Part shown: positions 63,856-64,000 of the stretch, piece by piece | How the letters are laid out: each line of letters begins with the position of its first letter | Position numbering within the stretch: position 1 is the first letter of the stretch | Notes under the pieces: model-generated | Told to the model about the DNA's origin: nothing | Seen by the model: only the letters and a program-made list of their open reading frames with translations | Database searches by the model: none | Assembly: GCA_947472795.1 (NCBI GenBank) | Contig: CANJBL010000007.1 | Span: 96,931-160,930, forward strand | Origin: Fidelibacterota bacterium | Lineage (GTDB): Bacteria > Pseudomonadota > Alphaproteobacteria > Rhodospirillales > Rhodospirillaceae | DNA length: 64,000 nt | Direction of reading: 5' to 3' | Program-made: the position numbers and the translations under genes

Positions 63856-64000
63856 CCTGACGGCTTTTTTTGTACCGGTCGATTTGAGAGAATTGACCCT
63901 GACAGAAGGAGCTGAAGATGGCGAAACGTGGATTAGGTGCGGAGCAGATTGTTTCCAAGTTAAGGCAGATCGAGGTGCTGATGGCGCAGGGCAAGTCTGC
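63853..64000. mobile_element. left end of an IS3-family insertion sequence (partial)
   Basis: TGACCTGACGGC at 63853-63864 is a plausible terminal inverted repeat: IS3-family ends commonly start TGA and many IS407-group ends start TGA(A/C)CTG. It is followed by a transposase OrfA start at 63918. The right end and the target duplication are outside the window. Confidence 0.7.
63918..64000 (+). CDS. IS3-family transposase OrfA (partial)
   Basis: ATG 63918 follows AGAAGGAGCTGAAG. The visible 27 codons read MAKRGLGAEQIVSKLRQIEV, then LMAQGKS. This is the N-terminal helix-turn-helix start typical of OrfA in IS3/IS407-type elements (EQIVSKLRQIEVL-x-QGKS). It runs off the right edge. OrfB is outside the window. 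Confidence 0.85.
   Translation, partial: MAKRGLGAEQIVSKLRQIEVLMAQGKS

Noticed and set aside
1..64000. tRNA, rRNA, CRISPR arrays, toxin-antitoxin or restriction systems
   Set aside because: I saw no tRNA-like cloverleaf ends, no regularly spaced repeats beyond the 17-bp triple, and no toxin, antitoxin or restriction protein among the convincing reading frames.

Overview
This 64 kb window is a high-GC (about 60% by eye), gene-dense chromosomal segment of an alphaproteobacterium. The evidence is a set of families largely confined to that class: TrcR (DUF1013), GapR (DUF2312), DUF1192, DUF1244, paired YdcH/DUF465 proteins, COQ9, a DUF3108 protein and a three-gene proton-translocating transhydrogenase. 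Flagellar genes are absent, and TonB receptors and a FecI/FecR system are present. A Micropepsaceae/Rhizomicrobium-like or Rhodospirillales-like host is plausible, but rank below class is a guess. I saw no rRNA, tRNA or CRISPR array.

Layout. 0-3 kb: the tail of an OmpA-domain protein, then a MotA/TolQ-like channel with a MotB-like OmpA partner (an ion-driven envelope motor pair). 3-8 kb: an ABC exporter (permease, ATPase, HlyD adaptor) divergent from a short GntR/YtrA-type regulator, with a candidate operator between them. 8-10.5 kb: a secreted TPR protein and ribosomal protein L31. 10.6-14.8 kb: two tandem membrane proteins of one architecture, the second with an intact class III nucleotide cyclase domain and the first with a degenerate one. 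14.8-18.8 kb: a copper cassette (DUF2946, TonB receptor, SCO1, PCuAC). 18.8-24.5 kb: alphaproteobacterial housekeeping genes (DUF1192, trcR, two ydcH, a degenerate GGDEF-like protein, DUF2239, an SRPBCC protein, purE, purK). 24.6-30.6 kb: a secreted amidohydrolase and a FecI-FecR-FecA type signalling receptor set. 30.8-37.3 kb: a GT-C glycosyltransferase, a 37-residue basic protein, COQ9, peptide deformylase, rpsU, a GNAT enzyme and Kup. 37.6-44.7 kb: an M1 aminopeptidase, a tri-haem cytochrome c, an FkbM methyltransferase and a frameshifted TPR/glycosyltransferase-like gene. 44.7-56.6 kb: pntAA-pntAB-pntB, a DUF3108 protein, a methyltransferase, a UbiB-like kinase, a PhyH-like dioxygenase, a VOC protein, oligoendopeptidase F and an acyl-CoA ligase. 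56.7-58.7 kb: a decayed phage tail-type patch ending in a methyltransferase gene broken at a run of nine A's. 59-63.5 kb: gapR, DUF1244, N-formylglutamate amidohydrolase, a small exported protein, an EamA transporter and pyruvate kinase. 63.6-64 kb: an acyltransferase fragment cut off by the left end of an IS3-family element.

Most genes are ordinary core genes. The parts most worth a second look are the cyclase/pseudocyclase tandem, the MotA/MotB-like pair, the copper cassette, the phage remnant with its two broken genes, the frameshifted surface-sugar gene, and several unexplained small elements: a 37-residue basic protein, a 17-bp triple repeat over a stop codon, paired palindromes upstream of DUF2239, and an rpsU leader hairpin.
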